NCBI RefSeq assembly: GCF_029392855.1
Contig: NZ_CP113945.1
Coordinates: forward strand, 124,001-188,000
Direction: 5' to 3'
DNA length: 64,000 nucleotides
Origin: Lactobacillus sp. ESL0680
GTDB taxonomy: Bacteria; Bacillota; Bacilli; Lactobacillales; Lactobacillaceae
Below the pieces are notes generated by a model. It searched no databases and was not told the origin of the DNA. It worked only from the letters and a program-made list of their open reading frames with translations. The position numbers were made by a program, and so were the translations under genes. Of the stretch, positions 36,078 to 44,772 are shown piece after piece (the stretch's first letter is position 1; every line of letters starts with the position of its first letter).

Positions 36078-36722
36078 TTATAGTTTCATTTGATTATATG
36101 ATGTAACTTTTCTCTGCTTATCAGTCATTGTCATCATGGTAATTGACGCATTACGTGGACCGCAGCTGACGTCGAAATCGCCAAAGCGGTCGGCAATACT
36201 GCGAATAGTAAAGCCGTGAGTTACCAATAAAATGTTTTCGGCACCATCAAGCTGGCTGATTAGGTCAAAGCCCTGGTCAAGGCGGTGCCAATATTCCTTG
36301 GCATTTTCCGCGTCATGAAACGGATCAGCTTCCTTAATCCAGTCGGTTGCCGTATCAATTGATTCGTTCTTGAACAGATCATAGTGGGTCTTATAGCCGT
36401 GCGGTCCACCAATCATTTGCCAGGCCATGTCGGTATCCATTCCTTCAAAGTAGCCGTAAAAGTGTTCGCGGAACAGCGGAGTTGCAAGATGTTGGATTTC
36501 GTCGCGGTTAACATTGTGCTTAATAATGATGTCGCAGGTATCACTTGCCCGCTTCAAGTCGCTAGAGATGGCGATGTCAAAGGGAATATTCTTTAGTGTT
36601 TCGCCCGCCTTGTCGGCACCAGCAATGCCGTCTTCAGTTAATGGGGTGTCACACCAGCCCTGCATCTTGTTGTAACGGTTAATATAAGTTTGTCCGTGAC
36701 GGACAATATAAATTCGCTTCAT
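36078..36722 (-). CDS. Histidine phosphatase (phosphoglycerate mutase-like)
   Basis: 214-residue cytosolic phosphatase of the histidine phosphatase superfamily. The catalytic RHG (Arg8-His9-Gly10 in IVRHGQT) and second His in LVTHGFTI are present. Annotated as phosphoglycerate mutase in many genomes, but the family is mostly broad phosphatases; glycolytic GpmA would be more conserved. AAGGAG precedes the start. It follows the matrixin gene by 20 bases and may be cotranscribed. Confidence 0.9.
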   Translation of the reverse strand: MKRIYIVRHGQTYINRYNKMQGWCDTPLTEDGIAGADKAGETLKNIPFDIAISSDLKRASDTCDIIIKHNVNRDEIQHLATPLFREHFYGYFEGMDTDMAWQMIGGPHGYKTHYDLFKNESIDTATDWIKEADPFHDAENAKEYWHRLDQGFDLISQLDGAENILLVTHGFTIRSIADRFGDFDVSCGPRNASITMMTMTDKQRKVTSYNQMKL

Positions 36723-36742
36723 TTTTAAACTCCTTATTTTAA

Positions 36743-37354
36743 TTATTTTTCATGATAAATTTGTTTAACTTTTGCGACATCTTGCGGTTCAATTGAGTAA
36801 ATAGAGCCGGCAGGATACATGACGGACTTGCCTTTATTGTGATTCAGACCGATAGCATGACCTAATTCGTGTTCAACAGTATTGACAATTCGCTGATAAG
36901 TATAATAATATATAAAATTCTGCAGATAATAAACATTTAATTGGATTTTTGCCTTACTAAGCAATTTAGTCTTGGGATTATAGGTAATGCTTGCTTGCCC
37001 AGCGGCATCCGTGTCGGGGTCAAACATCGGCTCAATTGTAATCTGTGCATTTTTCTTCTTATTAGTCTCAGTAAAAGTAAAACTGCCAGTATCATTCCAA
37101 GCACTAATGGCGTCTTGAGCGGCTTGAGTTAATTGCTGGTTATTCGCCAAATCAAGATAAACTTTGGCGGAATTTTTTGACCAGTGACAATTTTTGCCCG
37201 CATTTTTCGCAGTTTTTTCGCGATGTGTCTTAGCTAAGACGACATGGCTGGGTGTATTAGCAGGACTAATAGCCGGGATATACACGCTGCCTAGAGAAAT
37301 TCCAGCGACTAATGCACAAGATAATTTACGTAAAAAGTGTAAAATCTTTTTCAT
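36743..37354 (-). CDS. Secreted matrixin-family metalloprotease
   Basis: 203 residues. A signal peptide (about 1-25), then a compact metzincin-type catalytic domain with the full zinc motif HELGHAIGLNH (His162, Glu163, His166, His172) and the Met-turn-like SVMYP. The region resembles the lactobacillar M10A-like proteases that act at the cell surface; substrate unknown. The frame is open six codons upstream, but the ATG at 37354 sits 7 bases after GGAGGTGG and is chosen. No propeptide cysteine switch is evident. Confidence 0.88.
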   Translation of the reverse strand: MKKILHFLRKLSCALVAGISLGSVYIPAISPANTPSHVVLAKTHREKTAKNAGKNCHWSKNSAKVYLDLANNQQLTQAAQDAISAWNDTGSFTFTETNKKKNAQITIEPMFDPDTDAAGQASITYNPKTKLLSKAKIQLNVYYLQNFIYYYTYQRIVNTVEHELGHAIGLNHNKGKSVMYPAGSIYSIEPQDVAKVKQIYHEK

Positions 37355-37506
37355 AATAAAAACCACCTCCAATATAAAAAATTATAGAAGCAAATTGCTT
37401 AATTTTCACTAGTTTTTAATAATCTTAGTAAAAGAGTTTTAAGAATTATATATTAAGTTCGTTTCATGTTAAAATAGTATGCAAGTTTTGAAGAACAGGT
37501 GACTTT

Positions 37507-39801
37507 ATGACAAAAGCGATGGATGAAAAACAGTTTGAACAGAAGCATCTCGACGCTATCTTAAAAATGATTAAGGAGCGGCGGGGAGAATTAACTGCGG
37601 CAATTAAGTCAGCTGAAGGTGAAGCGCGGAACCTCAATTCGCACTTCTTTGATGATGTCCGCTTAGATTACGATGGTTATTCCACCTCAATGGAAACGGC
37701 GCTCTCGATACACCAGCAGCAGCAACTGCTTGATGAACGTGAGAATGCTTGGCAGCATTCTGCTAAGCAGTTAGGAACAGTTCAACGACTGGAAAAGAAA
37801 CCGTATTTTGCCCGGGTGGATTTTAAAGAAGGCAATGAAAAACCGGAAACAATTTATATTGGTTTGGGTTCATTTGCGGACAAGGACAACCACTTCTTAA
37901 TTTATGATTGGCGGGCACCAATTTCTTCAATTTATTATGACGGCAAGCTAGGGCAGGTTTCGTATTTGTCGCCAGATGGTGAAATTACCGTTGACATGAC
38001 GAAGAAGCGGCAATTCATGATTGAAGATGGTCAAATTGTAAACATGTTTGATACCAATGAATCAATCGGTGACCAAATGCTCTTAGAGGTGCTGGGCGAA
38101 AAGTCCAGTACCCAGATGAAGTCAATTGTAACGACAATTCAGCGTGAGCAAAATAAAATCATTAGAAATACCAGTGCTGATTTGTTGTTTGTCCAAGGAG
38201 CCGCAGGGTCAGGGAAGACGTCAGCGATTTTGCAGCGGATTGCCTACCTGCTTTACCGGTATCGGGGCAACTTGACCAGCAGCGACGTGATTATGTTTAG
38301 TCCTAACCAATTGTTTAATGATTATATTAAAAACGTGCTGCCGGAAATGGGCGAGCAGAATATGGTTCAAATGACTTATTGGCAGTTCGTTGCGCGGCGG
38401 TTGCCAGGGATGGACGTAGAAAACTTGTTTGACCAGTTTGAGGATCAGACTGCTGATACAGCAATTGGTAAATTTAAAGATTCTACTGCTTTCTTTAAGC
38501 TGGTAACGCGTTATGCCAAGCATTTGAATAAGCAGGGAGTTGTCTTTAAGGACATCTTTTTCCGCAACAAGAAGCGTCCATTCTTTGCTAAAGAAAAGAT
38601 TAACGAGCTTTACTATTCATATAATTCTAATTATAATTTAAATAATCGGATTGACGCAACGCGTGAAGAACTGATTAAGACGCTTAACCGCAAGATTAAC
38701 GCGGAAACTAAGAAGCCTTGGGTGTCAGAAGCCATTGAAAGTTTGAGCAAGGAACAATTAAATGCCCTTTATGACCGCCCAGACCAAGAATTTGAATCTG
38801 AAGAAAAAGAAGAAAAATTCCTGGGTCGTAAGATTGTAGTTAAGGCCTTGGACAAGGTTTACCAGCAGATTCGCCGGAATAATTTTATTAATATGCGGGC
38901 GCAATATTTGAGCTTTTTGCGGGCAGTGCCGAAAATGACTGACCTGAATAAGTGGCAGATTAGTGCTAGTGATTGGGCTAAGCACGTTGAGGATGTGAAG
39001 GCCAGCTTTAAAAAGCATTATATCCACATGAATGACGTTTCGGCTTACTTATATATGTATGATTTAATTACCGGTCGGCACGTTAATTATGAGATGCGTT
39101 ATGCCTTTATTGATGAAATTCAGGATTACACGGCGTTTCAATTGAGTTATTTGAAGTATAACTTCCCGCGGGCCAAGTTTACGATGCTGGGCGATTTGAA
39201 CCAAGCGATTTTTACTAAAGATGAGAGCCGCAGCCTGTTAAAGCAAATTAGTGGGTTGTTTGACCCAGAGAAGACGACCGTGGTGCAATTAACCAAGTCC
39301 TACCGGTCAACTAAGCAATTGACCGACTTTACCAAGCAAGTTTTACGACAAGGCGAAAAGATTGAATCCTTTAATCGGCAAGGTCCTAAGCCTGTCTTCT
39401 GGAAACGTGAGAATGATGATGCGGCAATTGCCGTTCTAGAGCAGGTTCTAACAGATAATACTGCTGGCAAAATGACTACGGCAATTATTACTAAAGATCT
39501 GGCAAGTGCCAAGTTTGTCAGCCAAAAATTGCAAGATGATGGCGTTAAGGCAACGTTAATTGCGACTGCCAACCAGCGACTAGTTGAGGGTACATTAGTT
39601 GTTCCGTCGTACTTAGCTAAAGGATTGGAATTCGATGCGGTTGTTATGTGGGATGCTTCTAAGGCTAGCTACAATCAGGCAGACGAAATTCAATTGGTCT
39701 ACACAATTACTTCACGCGCAATGTACAAGCTCGATTTGATTTATACGGGAGAAAAGAGCCCGCTACTCACGGTTGACCCGCAGACGTATGAGGAAAAATA
39801 G
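37507..39801 (+). CDS. helD: RNA polymerase recycling helicase-like ATPase HelD
   Basis: 764 residues, superfamily 1 helicase-like. A long N-terminal coiled region (about 5-110) with DYDGYSTSMETA, Walker A GAAGSGKTSAILQR at about 231, FIDEIQD (Walker B), and late motifs LTKSYRSTKQL and AKGLEFDAVV. HelD in Bacillus binds RNA polymerase and releases it from stalled complexes using ATP. The family name UvrD/REP is often given, but the N-terminal arm is HelD-type. It is followed closely by a GNAT gene with its own ribosome site. Confidence 0.88.
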   Translation: MTKAMDEKQFEQKHLDAILKMIKERRGELTAAIKSAEGEARNLNSHFFDDVRLDYDGYSTSMETALSIHQQQQLLDERENAWQHSAKQLGTVQRLEKKPYFARVDFKEGNEKPETIYIGLGSFADKDNHFLIYDWRAPISSIYYDGKLGQVSYLSPDGEITVDMTKKRQFMIEDGQIVNMFDTNESIGDQMLLEVLGEKSSTQMKSIVTTIQREQNKIIRNTSADLLFVQGAAGSGKTSAILQRIAYLLYRYRGNLTSSDVIMFSPNQLFNDYIKNVLPEMGEQNMVQMTYWQFVARRLPGMDVENLFDQFEDQTADTAIGKFKDSTAFFKLVTRYAKHLNKQGVVFKDIFFRNKKRPFFAKEKINELYYSYNSNYNLNNRIDATREELIKTLNRKINAETKKPWVSEAIESLSKEQLNALYDRPDQEFESEEKEEKFLGRKIVVKALDKVYQQIRRNNFINMRAQYLSFLRAVPKMTDLNKWQISASDWAKHVEDVKASFKKHYIHMNDVSAYLYMYDLITGRHVNYEMRYAFIDEIQDYTAFQLSYLKYNFPRAKFTMLGDLNQAIFTKDESRSLLKQISGLFDPEKTTVVQLTKSYRSTKQLTDFTKQVLRQGEKIESFNRQGPKPVFWKRENDDAAIAVLEQVLTDNTAGKMTTAIITKDLASAKFVSQKLQDDGVKATLIATANQRLVEGTLVVPSYLAKGLEFDAVVMWDASKASYNQADEIQLVYTITSRAMYKLDLIYTGEKSPLLTVDPQTYEEK

Positions 39802-39813
39802 GAGGCAGTGCTG

Positions 39814-40260
39814 ATGGCGCAGGAAAAATTTACTTTTAAAAAAATTGACGAGATGTCAGGTCGCGAAATGTTTTGTATCGCCCGCTTGCGGATCAACACT
39901 TTTGTAACTGAACAAGAAATCACGGTACCAGAATTGGACGATGAAGATTTGACTGCCATCCAGGTTTACTTGTTAAATGAGGATCAGACCATGGCATTAG
40001 CTGTTTGCCGGATTTTTCAAGAAGATGGTAAGTGGATGTTGGGTCGGGTTGCTGTTGCCAAGGCAGCTCGCGGTCAAAAGCTGGGCAGTAAAATGATGGC
40101 GCAAGTCCACGCCTACCTAAAAGAGCACGGTGCTGACCGCTTGTATTGTCACGCGCAGTGGCAGGCTAAGCCATTTTATGATTATTTGGGCTACAAGGTT
40201 CAGGGCGAGCCGTTTGATGAGGCTGGCATTAAGCATACAATGATGTATTACGAACTATAA
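39814..40260 (+). CDS. GNAT family N-acetyltransferase
   Basis: 148 residues. GNAT fold with the acetyl-CoA loop region RVAVAKAARGQKLGSKMM and a C-terminal FYDYLGYKVQGEPFDEAGIKHTMM, close to the ElaA-like group. Substrate unknown. A GTG at 39808 is in frame but only 2 bases after AGGAGG (39800-39805), so the ATG at 39814 is chosen. Probably cotranscribed with helD (12-base gap). Confidence 0.9.
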   Translation: MAQEKFTFKKIDEMSGREMFCIARLRINTFVTEQEITVPELDDEDLTAIQVYLLNEDQTMALAVCRIFQEDGKWMLGRVAVAKAARGQKLGSKMMAQVHAYLKEHGADRLYCHAQWQAKPFYDYLGYKVQGEPFDEAGIKHTMMYYEL

Positions 40261-40267
40261 TAATTAA

Positions 40268-40296
40268 AAAAACTCACGTTAATTACGTGAGTTTTT
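40268..40296. terminator. Bidirectional terminator GNAT / SGNH
   Basis: 12-bp stem (40268-40279 with 40285-40296) with A and T runs, overlapping the 3' end of the SGNH gene. Confidence 0.88.
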
Positions 40297-40863
40297 GTTT
40301 GCCTGTTTTTCTTTAATTGCCTCAGCCACAAGATTAATTAAAACTTTATTTCCTTGGTCGCTAAAGTGTTGCCCATCTGTTTGGTAGTAGGACTCAATCT
40401 GCAGCAGCTTACTAAAGTTAGCAATCAAATCAATAAAGGGAATGTTATGTTCGAGAGCTGAATTTTGCGCAATTTGGTTATAGCGATCCAAACTCTCCTG
40501 CGTGTAATATTGCATAATCGTTTTGTTTTTTGGGTTAGGATAAGCTGGTCCAACAAGAATTATCCGGCTAGCGCCAATTGCGGTAATCATTTTTTGTAGG
40601 TTTTGGGCGTAAAGATTGCTTGGCAGGCCCCAAGTAGAAGCAGAATCGTTAGTGCCAAATTCCAAGACAACAAGGTCGGCATCTTCATCAATTAATTGCA
40701 GCCGCATCAAGCCGTCAGCGGTCGTCGCACCACTTTGTGAACGATTAGTGACGTGGAAGTCACTACCAAGAGCTTTTTGTAAGCCATTAGTAATTAGGTT
40801 AGTGTCGCGACCATTACGGTACCCGTTAAATAACGAGTCGCCAAATAAAGTTATATTTTCCAT
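40279..40863 (-). CDS. SGNH/GDSL hydrolase
   Basis: 194-residue cytoplasmic esterase/lipase-like protein. Block I GDSLFNG with Ser10, block III FGTND, and block V DGQHFSDQG with the catalytic Asp and His. No signal peptide. Similar to small lactobacillar GDSL esterases; physiological substrate not inferable. Single-gene unit, divergent from coaA. Confidence 0.9.
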   Translation of the reverse strand: MENITLFGDSLFNGYRNGRDTNLITNGLQKALGSDFHVTNRSQSGATTADGLMRLQLIDEDADLVVLEFGTNDSASTWGLPSNLYAQNLQKMITAIGASRIILVGPAYPNPKNKTIMQYYTQESLDRYNQIAQNSALEHNIPFIDLIANFSKLLQIESYYQTDGQHFSDQGNKVLINLVAEAIKEKQANKNSRN

Positions 40864-40958
40864 CTAAGTCTCTTTTCGTTTTTTATTAAAGCCAAAACAT
40901 TTTGGTGTTAATATTTATTTACTTTATAATATAAGAAAACGAATTGAAGGACAATTAA

Positions 40959-41873
40959 ATGAAAAATTATTTGCAGTTTAATCGGGATCAGTGGGCATCA
41001 TTTTCCGCGGGCGACCAGGTTAAAATTAGCCAGGATGAATTGACAAAGATTAAGTCCCTAGGCGATGTAGTCAATTTGACAGATGTGCGCGAAATTTACG
41101 GCAGCTTGATTAAGTATTTGTATTTAGTTTACCAAGAAAAAAGTGCCCTGCAGAACCAGCAGCGTGAATTTTTGCACGAAAATGTGGCAGCAGCTCCCTT
41201 TATTATTGGCATTTCAGGGTCGGTAGCCGTAGGTAAGTCAACAACCGCGCGGTTATTGCAGGTATTATTAAGTCGGACTTATCCAGACCTAAAAGTGCAC
41301 TTAATGACAACCGACGGCTTTATTTATTCCAATCAGGAGTTGAAGCGGCGGAATTTGTTTGAACGCAAAGGTTTCCCCGAAAGCTACAACATGAATTTGT
41401 TGACCAACTTTTTGCAGGATGTGATGTCTGGCAAGGAGGATATTGTCTATCCGCTGTATTCGCAGGAGTTGAGCGATATTGTGCCAGGGGAATACGGTCA
41501 TGTTAAGCAGCCAGATATTCTAATTATCGAGGGGATTAACACGCTGCAATTGCCAACCAATGGTCAGATTGTTACCAGCGACTTTTTTGATTTTTCGATT
41601 TATATTGATGCCGCAGAAGAATTAATTGAAGAATGGTTCATGCAGCGCTTCGTTCGGGTATTAGAGCTGAATAAAAACAACCCAAATAATTTTTATTACG
41701 AAATGGCTAATGGTCCAAGAGAAGATGCCCTGCAGTTAGCTCAAGAGACGTGGCAGATGGTTAACTTAGTTAATTTGCGTGAGTATATTGCGCCGACTAA
41801 GCAGCGCGCAAGTCTGGTTTTGCATAAAACTGAGGGACATTTAATCGATCAAATCTACCTGAGACACTTTTAA
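40959..41873 (+). CDS. coaA: Pantothenate kinase, type I
   Basis: First step of coenzyme A synthesis: pantothenate to 4'-phosphopantothenate. 304 residues, the type I (E. coli CoaA-like) form. P-loop GISGSVAVGKST at about 84-95, MTTDGFIYSNQELK, RKGFPESYN, and the C-terminal LRxYIAPTKQRA. The PanT-like ECF component at 6136 could provide its substrate. Confidence 0.96.
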   Translation: MKNYLQFNRDQWASFSAGDQVKISQDELTKIKSLGDVVNLTDVREIYGSLIKYLYLVYQEKSALQNQQREFLHENVAAAPFIIGISGSVAVGKSTTARLLQVLLSRTYPDLKVHLMTTDGFIYSNQELKRRNLFERKGFPESYNMNLLTNFLQDVMSGKEDIVYPLYSQELSDIVPGEYGHVKQPDILIIEGINTLQLPTNGQIVTSDFFDFSIYIDAAEELIEEWFMQRFVRVLELNKNNPNNFYYEMANGPREDALQLAQETWQMVNLVNLREYIAPTKQRASLVLHKTEGHLIDQIYLRHF

Positions 41874-41919
41874 TTTGCTATACTAAGATCATGAAGATTT
41901 ATTTATTATTGATTAAAAA

Positions 41920-41943
41920 ATTCACGTTACCTCCAGCGTGAAT
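41920..41943 (+). other. Hairpin in the coaA-efp gap
   Basis: ATTCACG / CGTGAAT (41920-41926 with 41937-41943) encloses the loop TTACCTCCAG. There is no T tract, so it is not a standard terminator. The loop's CUCC is complementary to GGAG of the efp ribosome site (41980-41986), so a leader role is possible but unproven. Confidence 0.4.
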
Positions 41944-41993
41944 GACTTTGAATTTAGGCATTAAGCATTTTAAAAATTTAAAGGAGTATAAAC

Positions 41994-42566
41994 ATGGTAC
42001 AAGCAATTAACTTAAAAAAGGGTATGGTTTTTAGCCAAGACGGCAAATTAATTCGGGTATTAAAGGCCAACCACCACAAACCCGGCAAGGGTAATACAGT
42101 AATGCAAATGGATCTGCGTAACGTTGAAAGCGGCGCAGTTGTCCACAAGACAATGCGGCCAACAGAAAAGGTTGACTTGGTCGACATTACCAAGAAAAAA
42201 GCCCAATATTTATATAATGAAGGTGACACTTATACATTTATGGACAATGAAACTTACGAGCAATACGAAGTTTCTGGTGACCAATTGGGCGACGACAAGC
42301 TTTACTTAATTCCAAATATTGAAATTCAATTGGAATTTGCCAATGGTAGTAAATTGTTAGGGGTTGAACTGCCGTCGACAGTTGTGATGAAGGTTGCGCA
42401 GACCGAACCTGGAATTAAGGGTGCAACGGTTACTGGCTCAGGTAAGCCAGCAACAATGGAAACTGGCTTGGTTGTTCAAGTGCCAGACTTTATTACTGAA
42501 GGTGAAGACTTAGTAATTAACACAGATGGTGGTGTTTATAAGTCAAGAGCTGAAGGCAATAAGTAA
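41994..42566 (+). CDS. efp: Elongation factor P
   Basis: 190-residue, three-domain beta-barrel protein that relieves ribosome stalling at polyproline. The tip loop HHKPGKGN carries Lys32, the residue modified in other EF-Ps. Full length with the usual C-terminal OB-fold (VVQVPDFITEGE). AAAGGAGTA precedes the ATG. Ends in an intrinsic terminator. Confidence 0.96.
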   Translation: MVQAINLKKGMVFSQDGKLIRVLKANHHKPGKGNTVMQMDLRNVESGAVVHKTMRPTEKVDLVDITKKKAQYLYNEGDTYTFMDNETYEQYEVSGDQLGDDKLYLIPNIEIQLEFANGSKLLGVELPSTVVMKVAQTEPGIKGATVTGSGKPATMETGLVVQVPDFITEGEDLVINTDGGVYKSRAEGNK

Positions 42567-42581
42567 CATAATGTGAGTTTT

Positions 42582-42613
42582 AAGCTGCAGCTTAATTGGC
42601 TGCGGCTTTTTCT
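42582..42613 (+). terminator. Terminator of efp
   Basis: 10-bp stem with one G-U pair (42582-42591 with 42599-42608), loop of 7, then a T run. Confidence 0.85.
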
Positions 42614-42631
42614 GTGCGTAAATTTTTGTAA

Positions 42632-42659
42632 TTGACATTGGTTGCGGTAAAATATCTAG
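42632..42659 (+). promoter_or_regulatory. Promoter of the PTS operon
   Basis: TTGACA (42632-42637) and TATCTA (42654-42659), spacer 16. This predicts a leader of about 140 bases before the IIA gene, containing the cre-like and RAT-like elements. Confidence 0.5.
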
Positions 42660-42669
42660 GTGTTGTTAT

Positions 42670-42683
42670 TAAAAACGCTTGCA
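42670..42683. promoter_or_regulatory. cre-like site in the PTS leader
   Basis: On the minus strand TGCAAGCGTTTTTA matches TGWAARCGYTWNCW at 12 of 14 positions. Placed just after the predicted transcription start, where CcpA acts as a roadblock. Confidence 0.5.
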
Positions 42684-42712
42684 GTTGCGCATAGCTGCAG
42701 GAGTTTAATAAT

Positions 42713-42737
42713 GGGTTATTGCTCTTTGAGGCATACC
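42713..42737 (+). promoter_or_regulatory. RAT-like antiterminator target hairpin
   Basis: GGGTTATTGCT...AGGCATACC follows the layout of ribonucleic antiterminator sequences recognised by BglG/LicT proteins (GGATTGTTACTG...CAGGCAAAACC). Downstream, 42738-42769 can fold as ATTAG/CTAAT plus AAGTAT/ATACTT, but there is no immediate U tract, so the terminator half is uncertain. No antiterminator gene lies in this window. Confidence 0.4.
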
Positions 42738-42806
42738 ATTAGCTAAGTATTTTTAGCATACTTTCTAATAGCTTGTTTCAGGGAGTTTTTTTATGGGAGG
42801 AAAATT

Positions 42807-43304
42807 GTGTTTGGATTTTTAAAGAAGAAAAAGCCAGAGTTCGAAGTAACTGCACCAATAGCAGGAGTAGTTACTGACCTGAGTACGGTTGATGACCCGG
42901 TTTTTTCACAAAAGTTAATGGGTGATGGCTTTGCAATTAAGTTGGCAGCTGATGTGGACACGGTTAGTGCCCCAGTTGCTGGTGAAATTATGTCATTACC
43001 AGAATCAAAGCATGCAGTAGGGCTAGTAACGCCAGCTGGCGATGAAATTTTAATTCATATTGGGATTGATACAGTCAACCTTAATGGCGCTGGGTTTACG
43101 GCTCTAGTTAAGCAAGGAGATAGCGTTAAGCAGGGACAGGAATTGATTAAACTTGACCGTCAGAGTTTGGCCGCAAATAATGTCGACTTGACCACGATGG
43201 TGATTTTTACTAAGTTAGCACCGGCCAATCAGGATTGGACGATGACAAAGGACTTTGGCATGCAAACTGCCAGTCAAGACATACTTGTTAAGCAGAACCA
43301 GTAA
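42807..43304 (+). CDS. PTS sugar transporter subunit IIA (glucose/beta-glucoside type)
   Basis: 165-residue cytoplasmic phosphotransfer protein of the Crr type. His84 in ILIHIGIDTV is the phosphorylated residue, His69 the supporting one. The start is GTG, placed 6 bases after GGGAGG (42795-42800). It stands as a separate gene 34 bases before an IIBC gene that lacks its own IIA domain, so the two form one permease. Confidence 0.93.
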   Translation: MFGFLKKKKPEFEVTAPIAGVVTDLSTVDDPVFSQKLMGDGFAIKLAADVDTVSAPVAGEIMSLPESKHAVGLVTPAGDEILIHIGIDTVNLNGAGFTALVKQGDSVKQGQELIKLDRQSLAANNVDLTTMVIFTKLAPANQDWTMTKDFGMQTASQDILVKQNQ

Positions 43305-43338
43305 TTATTTAGCTTACTTAACATCAAAGGAGAATTAA

Positions 43339-44757
43339 ATGAGTAAAGATTACCGAGAAATGGCGAAGCAGATTGACCAAGCTGTTGGCGGCAGCAGTAA
43401 TGTTGCTAGTGTTACGCATTGTATGACGCGGCTGCGGTTCAATTTGAAGGATATGAATGTTCCTAAGGACGACGAAGTTAAGAAGATTGGCGGCGTGCTT
43501 GGGGTTGCCCGTTCAGGCGGCCAGTACCAAATCGTGATTGGCCAGACAGTTAACGAAGTTTATGATGCCGTTGTTGCAGAAGGCAACTTGACTTCTGCTG
43601 CACCAGTTAACGAGAATTTAGACCAAGCAGCCACTAATAAACCAGAGAAGCGGACTTGGAAATCTGTTGGTAATGCAATCTTAAATAAAATTGCCGGCAG
43701 TTTAACCCCGCTAATTCCAATGTTAATTGCTGCTTCAATGTTTAAAATGCTGGTTGCTGTCTTAGGACCAACAATGTTGAACGTAATTTCAGTTCACAGC
43801 GATTTATACCAATTATTTACTTTTGTTGGGGATGCTGGGTTTTACTTCTTCCCGATAGCAATTGGTTATACTGCTGCTAAGCAGTTCAATACATCACCGA
43901 TTTTGGGGATTTTCTTGGGCGCAATTATGCTGGATCCAGGTTTAGTTAAGATTGTGGCTGCTGGAAAACCATTTACAGTTTATGGTCTGCCAATGCATTT
44001 GACTAATTATGCCAGCACAGTGGTGCCAATCCTGTTATCTGTCTGGATTATGTCATATATTGAACGCTTCTTTAACAAGCACATTACTGCTTCACTGAGA
44101 ACGATTTTTGCCCCAACCTTAACGATTGCCATTATGTTGCCTTTGGCACTCTGCATCTTAGGGCCTTTGGGCGGGTTCTTAGGTGAATATGTTTCTAAGG
44201 GAATTATTTCCTTTGGTCAATTAGGCGGTATTGCCGCTATTATTGGTGTCGGTCTAATTGGTGCCTTCTGGGAATTGCTCGTCATGACGGGAATGCACCT
44301 AGTTTTAATCAGTGCGATGATTACGATTGTTGCTCAGACTGGACACGATAACTTTATTTTACTTGGTTCAATTGCAGCCAGTATGGCAGTTGCCGGCATG
44401 AGTTTAGGTGCCAGCTTACGCTTAAAGGATAAGAAAGAAAAATCCTTGGCATTCAGCTACTTTATTGCTAACTTAATCGGTGGTGTTACCGAACCAGCAT
44501 TATATGGTTTAGCAATTAAGTATCGTCGCCCGTTTATCGGCATGATGCTTGGTGGTTTTGCTGGTGGTATTTATGCGGCAATAACTCACGTATCAGCTTA
44601 TGTAGTTGTACCAGTTGCTAACTTTATGTGTTTAAGCGGTTATGTTGGCGGCTCAACGACTAACTTAATTAACGGGGTAATTAGTGGTGTCATTGCATTA
44701 CTAGTTGCCGCAATTGCGACTTACGTTATTGGAGTTGAACCAAAGACTAAGAATTAA
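43339..44757 (+). CDS. PTS beta-glucoside-family IIBC permease
   Basis: 472 residues. N-terminal IIB domain (1-90) with phosphocysteine Cys28 in VTHCMTRLRF, then a IIC membrane domain (about 110-465) with the GGVTEPALYGLAIKYRRP block of the glucose/glucoside superfamily. No IIA domain, supplied by the preceding gene. Cotranscription with a ChbG-like deacetylase suggests an N-acetylated di- or oligosaccharide as substrate (inference); no glycosidase is adjacent. Confidence 0.92.
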   Translation: MSKDYREMAKQIDQAVGGSSNVASVTHCMTRLRFNLKDMNVPKDDEVKKIGGVLGVARSGGQYQIVIGQTVNEVYDAVVAEGNLTSAAPVNENLDQAATNKPEKRTWKSVGNAILNKIAGSLTPLIPMLIAASMFKMLVAVLGPTMLNVISVHSDLYQLFTFVGDAGFYFFPIAIGYTAAKQFNTSPILGIFLGAIMLDPGLVKIVAAGKPFTVYGLPMHLTNYASTVVPILLSVWIMSYIERFFNKHITASLRTIFAPTLTIAIMLPLALCILGPLGGFLGEYVSKGIISFGQLGGIAAIIGVGLIGAFWELLVMTGMHLVLISAMITIVAQTGHDNFILLGSIAASMAVAGMSLGASLRLKDKKEKSLAFSYFIANLIGGVTEPALYGLAIKYRRPFIGMMLGGFAGGIYAAITHVSAYVVVPVANFMCLSGYVGGSTTNLINGVISGVIALLVAAIATYVIGVEPKTKN

Positions 44758-44772
44758 GAAGGGAGCATATTG

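Noticed and set aside
37507..39801. UvrD or PcrA DNA helicase
   Set aside because: The N-terminal coiled region and motif layout are HelD-type and the protein lacks the standard 2A/2B arrangement.
39808..39813. GTG start for the GNAT gene
   Set aside because: Only 2 bases separate it from AGGAGG; the ATG at 39814 has normal spacing.
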